Shown: positions 47,801 to 59,120 of the stretch, one piece after another
How positions within the stretch are numbered: position 1 is the first letter of the stretch
How the letters are laid out: each line of letters begins with the position of its first letter
Source of the DNA: Mesocentrotus franciscanus
Lineage: Eukaryota; Echinodermata; Echinoidea; Camarodonta; Strongylocentrotidae
Direction of reading: 5' to 3'
Length of the DNA stretch: 64,000 nucleotides
Assembly: GCA_037976565.1 (NCBI GenBank)
Contig: CP137667.1
Location: 34,026,425 to 34,090,424 of the forward strand
Made by a program: the position numbers and the translations under genes
Notes under the pieces: model-generated
The model's database searches: none
What the model was told of the DNA's origin: nothing
Seen by the model: the letters and a program-made list of their open reading frames with translations, nothing else

Positions 47801-50800
47801 TGCGAATATGCCAAAATAACATCTGGGCTTGAATTTGACATATTTTCTATATGTAAATATTTTCAATGCATACACACAGACCCTTGCATGGTGTTGCAAA
47901 AAATGTACTAAAACCAACGACCTGAACAGAGATTATTGCACAATTCAAGGTTAATTTCAAATTCAAGGCATACCACGATAACACATTTAAATCCCGAAAA
48001 CAAGCTTAGGCCGAATCCACCGCTGCATGTGGCCCTACCAAATTTAATCAAAAAGAAACAACTACCAGGCCCAGGGTAACAAATATAAAGAGCAATGCTC
48101 TATATCAATTTCTTGTCTTTCATTCTGCCCAGTGTAGGGGTGTACACTCCATTAGACAGGTACAATGGTTGAGTAAATTGGAGTCGGTGCACTGGAAGAA
48201 AATGCATTGGCGTGAAAGACGAGGGAGGACTTTTTTCTGAAATGGTTCTTTTCAAGCTGTAAAGGCGTATTTTAGGGTCATGCACCTGACATTGTATTGA
48301 AACATTGTGACTGAAATTTTGAATCGTATTGATGTATAAATTTAGGAACAAATTACTGGTAAAATTGTGTCAAAAGCTATAAAAGTACAATATCGTGAAC
48401 ATATTCTTTGGACAATGTATGCTGTCGGCTGATAAGTTCAAATTGCACTTCCGATCTGAACTAGAGCATGAACATGCATGAACATACAAAGATATGCTAT
48501 TATGGTCTTTCAAACTATTAAAAGTTTGATCCTCTAATAAATAAGAGATTACAGCAAGTTATACATGTACATGTACATGTAGCTGTCAAAGCTATACAGC
48601 TACCCCCCTTTAAAAAAAAATCAAACAACTAACAAATAATCACTAGGGCACACAAAAGGGCATATCAAGGCTTGGATCCCTTGAATTTTGGGATGGACCT
48701 CCCCCAATGTCAAAATCTTAGAAGGGCCTCACATGGATGCCTAACATCTTGCTTGGAGCCTAGGAGTTTGGAGGTTTTTTCATTGGTGGTGGGGGCCAGT
48801 AAAAATCAGAAAATCAAATGAATGTATTTATTCTATTGTGTAAAATAAAACTGGACATTAAATCATAAAGCAGATGTTTTTATTTTCTTAAATCAATGAC
48901 CCTACATCCTGATTATTTCAGAACACAAGGAACAATGAAAAGTATTATTTGCAAGTGTTACACTCTACAAGAAGATGAATGCAAGTTCTGTTTCTGAACT
49001 TTTCTTTTGAACTTACTTTAGAAAAGTTCAAAATGGGGAGGGAAGTAAACACCTTTTTTTGGTAACAGAGGTACAGACTTACCAACATGATGCTAACGGA
49101 AATTTGTGGTCGTGGGGGGACAATAGGTGAGCGCATGCCAGGGGTGAGGTTTGTTTCCCCTCTCCATTTGCAGGCTGGTGTGAGGCGGTCATTACACAGG
49201 CTAATTAAACAGAATGACCAGTGTGTGGGAGTGCGTGCCCATTCGTGTGTGCCCTATTGACCTGGTACATGGGTATTGGGTCGGGCAAAATTTGGTATCA
49301 TTCCTGTACAGGTTCAGCATGCAAAAAGTGTAAGACAAATGTAGAGAAAAGTGTAGAGACCAGTGAACAGGGAAAATAAAAATATCGGTCATTATGGACT
49401 GCTCATAAAAAAATCTCCTACATTTATTGCATCACAATGCATTATTACCGGTACACTCTTTTCCCTTTTTTAAAAATTACATTTGGAAAACGATATTGTT
49501 TCTCATTTTTTGTCATACAAGCACAACCTTTTGTACAAATGACTATTCTTCTAAGTTCTTTCGTCATAACATACACTGTATAAATGTCTGTGGACCATAT
49601 TGCATAGTTGCATACACTACAAAAATACCTACCGGTAATCCCATTATTAGGTAGAGTACCGGGTAAATCAGGAAACTTCGGCCATAAGAAACTTACACTG
49701 ATTGGCAGTGATTGCTAATAACAGCTATTTTCATGGCAACTATTAACTTCTTTTGAACTTGATTCAAAATAATGGACCATTTGCAAGTTCATGAAAGTTT
49801 CTGGTTTAACAGTACAGTTACAGCTGATTTCAGTCTAACAGTGCCCAACCTTGAGTGAAAACGGGGCGGGCCAATCAAGCGCAAGGTCCCTAATAATTTG
49901 CTTTCTGGATGTTCATCAAACACAGCTCAAAGGCTGTTCTATTTACTGCACACACTTTGGAGTGTTTGCTCAAACAGTAGACTGATCTGGCCAAAACAAA
50001 TCAAAAGTTTGAAGGGATCAATATTTGTCCAGTTTCCAGCAGCACCTCTATACTTTTTGGAATGAGGGAATAATACTTATTCGTGATTATTCCTGTGAAA
50101 TGAGACATGGTCAAGACAAGGTGATGTTGACCGATCACAACTGTATTATCTGACCCTAACCGTAGAACCAGACCAGCAAGCTCTGATTGGTTATCAGGAT
50201 GAATGCAGCTATTTTCAAATCACAATTTATCTTGAAAGTGGTATATTTTGCAATCTGAAGAGAAACTTCTTTACCCATGCAAAAAGTAGAGTAGAGAAAA
50301 ATATTTGACTTAATAGAGATTCTTCTTTAATAGGACCTACAGTACATTTATAGACCTACTGCGTTTCCTTTTTTTGTCCTTCTTCTGCTTTTTTCTTCCT
50401 TGTTTTTGTTTATTTATAATACTTTTACTGTTTCTTTTTTGCATATTTCTATAATTCACATTTTGTACCTACATAATAGAACAATAGATGATATTACTTC
50501 ACATTGTGACACTGACTAAATTACTCTGACTGTGATCTCAGATGTCATACAAATTGTTTCAAGAAATTTACAAATTTGAACCAAATTGTCCTTATTGTAA
50601 AGTTCAAGTATACAAAGAGCAATAATGTCCATCGATAAACAAGGCAAGGTTTCGCCTCATTACAAGCTCTTTAGAATGAAGATATTGAAATTTCCATCTC
50701 AAAGTGGGCCGTCACTAGTACAAATTAGTGCAATTGTAGTGTGTGTAAGTGTGGTCTCATATGTACAATGCAAATGATGATGTACATGTTTAACGCTACA

Positions 50801-50979
50801 AAATGCTATACTTTTGCATCAACCTTTCGATCAAGCCTTTTCCACATGAAGGATCAAAATCAGATCATTGGGGGCAAAATGAACCTATTCTTTGGGAATT
50901 ATTGCCTCAGGGACTCTCTTGGTGAAAGTGGAAATGGAAAAAAAGCTGTATGATCCTCCATCTCATAACATCGCCTGCT
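44823..50979. other. Non-coding, no gene seen
   Basis: AT-rich DNA dotted with TACATGTA motifs and short palindromes. Half-copies of the ~60-bp palindrome may lie near 45275. No supportable exon or complete element. Confidence 0.45.
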
Positions 50980-51489
50980 GAGGGCTAAAAGGACGTTACC
51001 TCCGTGTCAGGGTATACGAGTCAATGCCAACCAAAAAATTACTTTTTTTTTTACGGGGGCTCTTTTCAGATTTTCTCTTAAAAAAATAGCCCCCCTTAAT
51101 AATTTTGCGGTGGCTATTTTGGAGCTAAGGGGGGCATTTTTTTTTAAGGTAATTTTTTTTTTTAAAACACAAAATTACCCTATTATAAATTCCAAGCAGA
51201 GGCAAACATACAAATGTAACGTACATAGATTATGTCATGTAGAGTATTGCAGACATTCAAGTCAGATACCCATACCCACGATTTATTCACTTTGTGTTAA
51301 ACATGTGGTTTACTGTATGATTTACATATACATGTAAATAAAACTTGTTAAAAGGAGTGTTTTATTCAACTGTTCGGTTTTCATATCATAACAAAATATT
51401 ATCACTGACACGCATGCTAGGAATTATTATTTTTTATTGGGGGCTACTTTTCCCCAGTGTCTCAAAAAGTGAGGGGCTAGCTACTTTAA

Positions 51490-53387
51490 TGTAACGCACA
51501 AAGTGAGATAAATGAAGACTCAGTATTTGCGGTCGTGTTCTTTGGATGTCATACTTTATTCTCGAAAATAGAACCCGAGAAAGGATAAACCCTGAAGAAT
51601 ACAATAGAAAATAGAGAATCATAAATTGTCATATTCATAAAGAGTTTCAATAAACAAACAATCAGTAATAAAAGTAGTAAGCTGGTAGCTTGACTCTACT
51701 ATCATCACATTACAATGTTCTCCTCAACTGAACTCCTATGCAATTAAGTAACAAAATATGGCGTTAAGTAAACGTATAATAGAATAGAGTAGAATAAGGA
51801 GGAAGAGAAGAGAAGAGTTAGAGACGAAGAACGCATCAAAGAATTTATATGCTAAAACCTAAACTAACACAAATATCTAAGTTAAAACATAAATGAATTG
51901 GTTAAATACGATGTTTGTCAACTAAATCCAATTGTGTAACATAATAACAATTAACTATTAACAACAGAGACTCAACTTGAAATACAAGTGAGAGATTAAA
52001 GTTAAACCAGATTAAAGTTAAACCGAACTAAACTTAAATTGGATTAAATCTCTAGTATGAACAGACCCATGCATTCCCAATGTAAAGTACTCCTAACAAG
52101 TTGTTCTAGTGTGAACAGGGTTAGACCCTTGACAATGTAACTACATTCCAGAGTGACCTATCACCTCTAGTCTAAACATTGACCGTAAAGCTACACAGAA
52201 GTACATCATGAGTCATGGTTCATGACGTCACACTCGAATAGTTTCTATGGATGATGCAACTGGTCAACAGCAGTGTAGGCTGATGACAGATTTGCTCCTG
52301 CTACTCGATAAAGTTCCAAGAATATTATATCGCCTAGCCACAAGCCTTAAAGATACAATTTCCTGATAAACTTACAACATAATGCTTGTAAGACAATAAT
52401 CCATTACTGGATATGAATATATACAAATGATCAAATTTCATCAAGCAATATCACTTGGGATATGAATCCTAAATATATGCTTAGCAAATTTGCCTATCTC
52501 TGTTCCTACAGAAATTACCCAACAAATAGCATTTCGACAGTTATGCACAGACTGTACAAATTAATACTGATAAAAATGGCAATGTTTCTCTAATACAACA
52601 ATGGTGATACATCTTCTTACAGAAATACCAACAGAAGTTTATGAAGCATGATTGGATTAAGTAAATCAATGGAACTATGTAACTCTCAGATAGAGGAAAT
52701 ATATCAAAGTATCCATGCAAATCATGTTCAATAAATAGCTTCTAGGCGTTTGTCTCACACGACGAAGCAAACCAAATACAGCACATGTATAGCAAATATT
52801 AATGCAAATATATTCTCATGCAAAGAAATATGAAATACATTTAAGCTATGAACACAGTCGAGTGAATATATCTCAAAGAAAGTAATAAATTATCTTCGAT
52901 ATATTCAGGAAATCAAAGAGATTGCTCTCTCATTCTCTCAGATTACACACTAATAATACACACAGAACATACATTTTGGCAATATATAAAATAGTTAAAT
53001 GGAATTAAACTTACCCCTATTGGATGGAATTTGTCATGGAAAGTCAAGTATCGTTCAAGTTCTCTTCTCTATAGTAAGGTGTGGTCTCAAAGATGGTATG
53101 AGATGGAATGAGTAGATTTTACTCTCCCTCATTCAGATGGGCAGTAGTCTTCACTGCCCCCACTCTCTGGGGGTAACCACAACATTCTTTTCGAGATAAG
53201 ACTTGGGACTTGTTTCCCAATAGCGAAGTGTACAAAGGCTGGACACAGGAAGTGACTAATGGGGTTTTCTGAGAATCACTGCTCAGAAACTGCACAGTGT
53301 AGATGAATAATTAAAAGTAAACAGTGTTCTAAAAAACTAATTAAGATCATTATGAATAGTATCAGAATGAGATTCCAGGCTGTCACA
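51490..53387 (-). repeat. 3' LTR (sense orientation)
   Basis: 1898 bp, TG...CA ends in sense (TGTGACAGCC ... GCGTTACA). It contains an AATAAA signal (51555-51560 on this strand's complement) about 65-70 bp before its end and a short run of ATTAAAGTTAAACC near-repeats around 51995-52050. It is identical by eye to the other LTR except for one extra G at 52860. Confidence 0.97.
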
Positions 53388-53400
53388 TTCTCCCCTACTT
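53388..53400 (-). promoter_or_regulatory. Polypurine tract
   Basis: AAGTAGGGGAGAA in sense, directly before the TGTGACA start of the 3' LTR. This is where plus-strand DNA synthesis is primed. Confidence 0.9.
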
Positions 53401-53490
53401 GATGTTGTCGTCTCTGACAACTTTAGACAATTCAAAAATTCAACATATCTAAACAAAATCCCACAAGTACGAGAATGATCACTAAGTGAT

Positions 53491-54006
53491 TTAATGAGTT
53501 GGGTTAGACATCATTTGCATAAACAACAAATGAGATTTAGTAATATCGGCTACAATTTCGGATGAAAGGGGTGGAGGTTTCCCTTGCAACCGTGCAGACC
53601 TTCTGACAGGAACTACAGGTCCGTCCTCCTGGTCGGAACCAGTAATTTCAACGTCAGAGTCCCTAGCTAAAGGTTCTTCATCTTCAGCTATCTGCTGTTC
53701 GGTATCTAGTTCAACCTGAGGAGCTGGGTGCTCCCCTACTCTTTCGGAAGTACCCAGTGGAATGTCATCTGTGGGATTGGTATTCCCATCAGGCTCTGGT
53801 GTCTTACTTCGAAAGAGTACCTCTCTCGGCTCATCGTCTTCATCAGCTTGGTTGTTGGACGGAAGGGCGGTCGGTCGAGGTTCCTGTGTGTCGTCATCGA
53901 AGCGATCTGGGTTGATGTCATCTACCAGTCCACGTGCGTCTAGAAGGTCTCGACGATGAACTGTCTTCTGCGGGCCATCATCCTTTAACGGCTCAATGAC
54001 GTACAC
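53491..54006 (-). pseudogene. Integrase C-terminal end and acidic Pol tail
   Basis: 171 codons that continue Pol after a one-base shift near 54008-54016. It begins with the IN C-terminal strand (YVIEPL..HRRDLLDAR), followed by a long acidic, Pro/Glu/Asp-rich and probably disordered tail, and ends with a basic VRRSARLQGKPP patch of the kind seen at the Pol end of many gypsy elements. It contains no chromodomain. The Met at its start is incidental. Confidence 0.75.
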
Positions 54007-55063
54007 ATTTCCTCGGGTTGGGTCGGGCTACCACCTTGTACGGAGTGTCACACCAAACATCCTGTATCTTGTTCCGTCCAAGGACGCGATTCCTTGTGAA
54101 CACTCTAGCTCCCACAACGAGGCTTGTGTCCTCGGCAGTGCGATTTACCCTCTCCCTTCTCCTCAGCGCTTCCTTTTCCGTCATCTGTCTCGCCATGTCG
54201 AAGGCAGTTCTCAGGCGTCCATGATGAGCCTCCAACCAGTCCGAATCTGATTCTGAGTTCTGGAGTCCTAGCTGGCGGTCAATGGGCAACACTGGCTCTC
54301 TGCCGAAGAAGAGATAATATGGAGAATAACCTGTTGAAGAATGTGGTGTACAGTTGTAGGCATACACCAACTCAGGGAGATATTCAGGCCATCTTCTCTT
54401 CTTCTCCGGTGGAAGAGTACGCAGTCGATCATGCATCGTACGATTGAATCGTTCGCACTGCGCATTGCCCTCTGGATGGTAGGGAGTTGTCCTCGTCTTC
54501 TGTACTCCATACACTCGGCAAAGCTCCTTTACCAGACTGCTCTCAAAGTTCCGACCTTGGTCGCTGTGCAGCCGCTTAGGCACGCCAAATCTTACAAACC
54601 AGTTATTGACGAGTACCTTTGCGACCGTAGTTGCCCGCTGGTCTCTGGTAGGTATAGCTTGAGTATATTTCGTGAAGACATCTGTCAGTACGAGGACGTT
54701 CTCCACCCTGTTAGAGCTGGGCTCTAGCACTGTAAAGTCCATCGCAAGTACTTCCAGAGGCTCTCTAGCAATTAGTGAACCCATTTTCGGATGCAATTTC
54801 CTCCCTGCTTTCGAAAGTAGGCATCGCTGGCAACTTTCGCAGTGGGCGCGGATCTCTGCTTCCATTCCTGGCCAGTAGCAGCGTTGGACTGCTAATCTAG
54901 TAGTCTTTTCTGAAGCTTGGTGGCCAACTTCGTCATGGAGTGCACTTAAGATCCTGTTCTTCAAGGCTCCTGGTACTAGAAGTTGCTTGACTGGTTGCCC
55001 CCTCAGCGTAACTCTGCGGTATAGAATGCCATCTACAAGCAGGAGACGTTCCCACTGTCGCAA
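53993..55063 (-). pseudogene. Ty3/gypsy integrase region
   Basis: 356 codons with an N-terminal zinc-binding H-x4-H ... C-x2-C module (HDEVGH, then CESC) and the DDE core: D in AMDFT, D in HSDQGRNFE, E in QCERFNR. The reading frame is the same as the RNase H block upstream but is separated from it by a TAA at 55088-55090, so the Met at 55063 is not a natural start. It acts in inserting the cDNA into the genome. It breaks off in a one-base shift at about 54010. Confidence 0.9.
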
Positions 55064-55087
55064 CAGTTTCGAACTGGCTTGCCTTCG

Positions 55088-56038
55088 TTAGCCATCTGCT
55101 TCGAGTCGGGAATCTCCTTTCTCCTTGTACAGTAGCACTTTTCCAATGACTGAGTCATTCCTTTGCAGAGCTACCAACTCTTCTTTGGGCAGGGTCGGAA
55201 GGGTAGACAAAGCTGTTCCTTCCTTGCTGGTGTCTGTATCTGTTATCTCTAGGACTTCTTCTACTCTCGCAGCAAGTGCTGATGGCACTGGTGTAGACAA
55301 AGATGAAGGATGGCTTTGAAGACTAACTCCAACTTCTTCGAGTCTCCCTTGCTCAATCCCATGGTCTATTTTTCTGCTCAAGGCGTCTGCGTTAGCATTC
55401 AGCCTACCAGATCTGAACTTAATCTCGAAATTGAATTGAGCAAGGTCAGCTTGCCACCTCATCTCCGTTGCTCCCAGCTTAGCCGTCGTCTGTAAGTAGC
55501 TCAGAGGATTGTTGTCTGTAAATACAACAAACTCTGCCCCAAGTAGTATGTCCCGGAACTTCTCTGTAATTGCCCAATAGAGCGCAAGGAGTTCCAACTT
55601 CATACTACTGTAGTTATTCATATTTTTCTCATGGGGTCGAAGTCCTCTGCTAGCGTATCCGAGAACGACTAAGCGGCCATCTTGCTTCTGTGAGAGTACC
55701 GCTCCAAGTCCATGAAAGCTTGCGTCAGTCTCTAGGATGAGTGGTTTAGTGAAGTCAGGGTGACCTAACAAGGGTGCAGACGTCAACTGGTCCTTCAGTT
55801 CCTGAAACGCCTTGTCACAGCTCTCGTCCCAGGCCTCTGCAACAGACAAACTATTAACCACCTTCCTAGCACTAGGTACTTTCCCTTTCTTGCCCTTGCT
55901 CTTCTTCTGTTGTTGTGCTCCTCCAACCAAAGCATGAAGAGGTGTTGCAATTGTTGCAAATCGGGGAACGAACCTTCGATAATACCCGGCCAGTCCAAGG
56001 ACGACCGGAGTTCTGTCTCTGTCGTGGGCGTCTTCCAC
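55088..56038 (-). pseudogene. RT end and RNase H region
   Basis: After a shift near 55994-56003, this frame gives GLAGYYRRFVP (end of the RT connection) and then the RNase H acidic residues in ETDASFHGLG, the Glu of MKLELLAL, and the Asp of FTDNNPL. It ends with a TAA where the frame otherwise runs on into integrase. The RNase H core itself looks intact. Confidence 0.88.
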
Positions 56039-57002
56039 TCCTGGATGGACCTGATCTTGTCTGGATCTGGAGAGATGCCCCCTCTTCCACCATATGTCCC
56101 AAATACTTGAGCTTCTTCTTGAAGAGGTGACATTTCTCTACCTTGATCTTGAGGTTCATCTTGCGAAGACGTCCCAGAACCATTTCAAGCCTTTGAAGAG
56201 TTTCGTTGAAGTCTCGTCCAAACACAAGGATATCATCAAGATAGGTAAGAATTGTCTGAAAATTCTGGTCGCCGAATCCCTTATCCATCAGCCGCATAAA
56301 GGTAGCTGGTGCGTTGCATAGACCGAAAGGCATTCTTACGAATTCATACAACCCACCAGTACCGACACGAAAGGCTGTCTTTTCGATATCTCCCTCAGCT
56401 ACTGGGATCTGGTGAAATCCGTGGGCAAGGTCCAAGCTGCAGAAGAAGCGAGCTCCTCTCAATGCCTCTAATGCTTCTTCAATCCTTGGGAGAGGATATG
56501 CATCCTTATGCGTCTTGGAATTAAGAGCGCGGTAATCAACGCATAACCTGAGCTTGCCATCTTTCTTCCTTACCAGAACCACAGGGGCTGCATAGGGGCT
56601 GGACGACTCTCTGATGACACCCTTATCTAGATACTGTTTGAGGTAGTCCCTTACCTCCTGCCAATGATGGGGTGGGATCCGCCTATGTGGGACCTTGACT
56701 GGAACATCATTGGTGGTGTAGATCCTATGTTCCACGTCTTTGCACAGGCCGATGTCATCTTCATCTTTGCTGAAGACGTCCAGATACTTCCCTATGAGCT
56801 CCTCCATGGCCCTTTGCTGCTCGGGAGATGTCTCCCAGCTGCATCCTTGAAGTATCTGTCCGACATCAGGAGATGAAGATTGCCGATGCTCCTCGACGAA
56901 GGCTGGTTGGGGCCTCTCTTGTCGGTCGACTTCTGAAGCATCATGGATGATCCCGATCGGTGTCCTAGGCTTAATGTAAATGTCTCTGTTTGAAAGGTTC
57001 AT
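55872..57002 (-). pseudogene. Reverse transcriptase region
   Basis: Contains the gypsy RT blocks in order: PHRRIPP, YAAPVVLVRKKDG, LCVDYRALN, FCSLDLAHGFHQIPV, FVRMPFGLCNAPATF, and the catalytic YLDD in LTYLDDILVF. The frame is intact through KYLGHM and is then lost at a C-run near 56078-56086; residues beyond that are out of frame. It continues from the protease-distal segment without a natural start codon. Confidence 0.93.
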
Positions 57003-57052
57003 TACAGGGACATTTATTAAACCATTATCTGTAATATGAAGGAGGGATGATA

Positions 57053-57718
57053 TTACCTTGACGCCAGGCTGGAGATGTTCTCCTTTGATTTCCTCGACGA
57101 TCGCTGTACGTATCTCCCCCTTCCTAGCAGGCCTAACTGAGACCTGAACAGTCTGTAGAGACCTTCCTGGAGCAATACTGGTGCGATGCCAGTCACTCTA
57201 CCTAGTCCGCCGAGCTTGGTCGTAGGGTCTACATGGATTTCCTCATACAAGGCCAAGACGTTCACCCAAGTAGTGTGTCTCTCCCCCTTGAACTTCCTGA
57301 GGAAATCCTCTCCAAGTTCGTCTTGCAGAGCATTCCGCATGTCCCTCAGGACATTGGAGCCTATAACTCCAGGGACCCGCCTCTTCCTCTCTCCTATTGC
57401 TTCAGGAGGGTCCCTCACAACAAGGAAGCCCATGTCGTGAAAGCTCCTCCCAAGCACCCGAACCGTCAGTTCGACGTATCCGCAGTAGGGAATTGTAAGT
57501 CCTTGGGCTCCACTAATGCTGAGGATGCTAGACACGTCTATCATCGACTCGTGACTAAGGTGCTTCCTATAAAACGCCTCAGTCACCGTCGATACCTGTG
57601 CTCCCGTGTCTATCAAGCATCTGGCACATCGTGCAGATCCAAGGTTGAGGTTGACCTCAGGACAATCACCTACTGCTCTCCTTAAGAGCGTTGAGCCGTC
57701 GAATGACCCACCCACCAT
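57053..57718 (-). pseudogene. Aspartic protease region of Pol
   Basis: About 36 residues in comes LIDTGAQVS, the retropepsin active site (D-T-G-A), and later a hydrophobic-Gly GVIGSNVL flap/dimer segment. The frame is exactly the -1 frame entered at the TTTAAAC site upstream, so translation does not need the Met at 57718. A one-base loss near 57180-57200 leads to the stop at 57053; the proper frame then runs through to RT. Protease cuts the Gag-Pol polyprotein. Confidence 0.9.
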
Positions 57719-57751
57719 CAGGCTCTTGATGGTGGGAGCTATTCGTTTAAA
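57693..57751 (-). promoter_or_regulatory. Gag-Pol -1 ribosomal frameshift signal
   Basis: In sense: slippery T-TTA-AAC in the gag frame (57751-57745), an 8-nt spacer containing the gag stop TAG, then a perfect 10-bp stem CCCACCATCA / TGATGGTGGG with a 6-nt loop AGAGCC. Loop bases GAGCC can pair with GGCTC (57697-57693) 13 nt past the stem, making an H-type pseudoknot. Slipping back one base gives exactly the protease frame. Confidence 0.88.
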
Positions 57752-58710
57752 CCTGGTGCACCTTGTGATGGTTTAATCGGTGACCCAGGTTTCTGTTCCC
57801 ACCTCGGCTTTCGCTCTGGAACTGGCTTGGGGCAGTTGCGCCGAATGTGGCCCTTCTCGCCACAATTAAAACACTTCCCGTCCCCCGAAGGTGTTTGTCG
57901 TCGCCTTGTCAGAAGGGAATTGAGCTGGTCGAGTTGCATCTGCTGGCGCTCCATCTGTTCGGCCTGCTTTTTCATGAGGTCCAGCAGATCTTTCTCTACA
58001 GCTATACTCCTGACAGCCGCTTCCTTCGGTTTGGTAGGTGCCGGGCCCAGCCATTCCATGGCCCTGTCCCGAAGGGCGAAGAAGGAAAGTCCTGTCGTTT
58101 CCGTGTTGAGTCGCCGTAGCTCGCGCCTTAGCGACTCATCCCTCACGGCCTCTGCGAACCTACTCTTCAAGGATAGATCCCGCTGGCCCTTAATGGTAGG
58201 GTCCAGCTGAACCATCCTGTCAAAGAGGTCCACTAGCTGAAGAGAGCAGCTCAAAAGGTCCTGGGCTGTCCCCTGCTGATAGGAGTAAAACTTTTGTTGG
58301 AGTTGGGGAAGGGTGTTGCCATCCCCAAAAACCTTGGTTAGAACCACGAAGATGGCTTCATGGTCGTCCCGGACCTCATCTCCCCTCCCGCTTACCTCCC
58401 TTCGCGCATCGGCCTCCAGGTATTCTTTGACGAAAGCAGCTGCCTCCCTGCCCTTGAGACCCCTGAGCTCCAACTGGGCTCTCACGCTTGCAACCCAGTC
58501 GTGAACAGTGTGGTCGGAAGGGCGGGTTGGCCTGCCTGAGAACACCTCCAAGCGCCTCCCTGGAGCCACGTAGACTGGCCTGGCAGCAGTTGTTGCTTCC
58601 TTTCCAGCCTCCTCTTTTACCTCCGTGGCCTCCTTCAGGGCTGCCCTCAGCAGATCGATCTCCTTCTTGAGTTCTTCCATGCTCGTCCTGTACCTGCTAT
58701 TTTGATGCAC
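57739..58710 (-). CDS. Gag (323 aa)
   Basis: An intact frame. It has an N-terminal coiled-coil-like helix after MEELKKEI, a capsid-like region with FSGRPTRPSDHTVHDW, QKFYSYQQG and DESLRRELRR, a second heptad-rich helix near residues 240-265, and one zinc knuckle C280-x2-C283-x4-H288-x4-C293 (CFNCGEKGHIRRNC). The capsid style recalls gypsy Gags related to those domesticated as PNMA/ZCCHC proteins (general resemblance only). Gag packages the RNA in the cytoplasm. The stop overlaps the frameshift signal. A second Met at residue 11 is an alternative start. Confidence 0.92.
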   Translation of the reverse strand: MHQNSRYRTSMEELKKEIDLLRAALKEATEVKEEAGKEATTAARPVYVAPGRRLEVFSGRPTRPSDHTVHDWVASVRAQLELRGLKGREAAAFVKEYLEADARREVSGRGDEVRDDHEAIFVVLTKVFGDGNTLPQLQQKFYSYQQGTAQDLLSCSLQLVDLFDRMVQLDPTIKGQRDLSLKSRFAEAVRDESLRRELRRLNTETTGLSFFALRDRAMEWLGPAPTKPKEAAVRSIAVEKDLLDLMKKQAEQMERQQMQLDQLNSLLTRRRQTPSGDGKCFNCGEKGHIRRNCPKPVPERKPRWEQKPGSPIKPSQGAPGLNE

Positions 58711-59100
58711 AAAAAAAAGATAGAAATCTAGCCAAAAAAATATACGTCCTTGGTTAAGATCTCTACTTTAGGTAAGCGGGAAAATATGCACCACAAAATA
58801 TTCAACTAGATTACATTATTCTCTTTAAAAGTTCTTTAAGAGTCTTTTCAGCGACTGTTCATTCTTGGGGTTTCCATGCGCTTGCTGAGCTCTACTCGCA
58901 TCTGATCAGTCCGTGTAAAAGCTAGGGTTGCCCTTCAGATTACTCTCGCGGTTAACAGTTCTGGTCCAGGGGATACATCCCGTTCTGATCATCGGAGTCT
59001 ACTAGGGTCTACCAGTGTCCAGCTCTACTTCCAGATATCAGTTGATTTCTATCCCGATGTGGATCAGCAATTCTCATCATCCGAAGGGGGTTATGTTGAC
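58711..59100 (-). other. Retrotransposon leader (5' UTR)
   Basis: About 390 nt between the primer site and the gag ATG. No open frame of note. It probably carries packaging signals, but none can be pointed to. Confidence 0.6.
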
Positions 59101-59118
59101 ATCCTGCCGATTACGCCA
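59101..59118 (-). promoter_or_regulatory. Primer-binding site for tRNA-Ser
   Basis: In sense TGGCGTAATCGGCAGGAT, two bases after the 5' LTR. Its complement ATCCTGCCGATTACGCCA matches the 3' end of animal tRNA-Ser (AGA type) plus CCA with one difference, from recall of the tRNA. Confidence 0.8.
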
Positions 59119-59120
59119 TT

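Noticed and set aside
54124..54727. Plus-strand genes across the retrotransposon
   Set aside because: Shadows of the minus-strand integrase frame.
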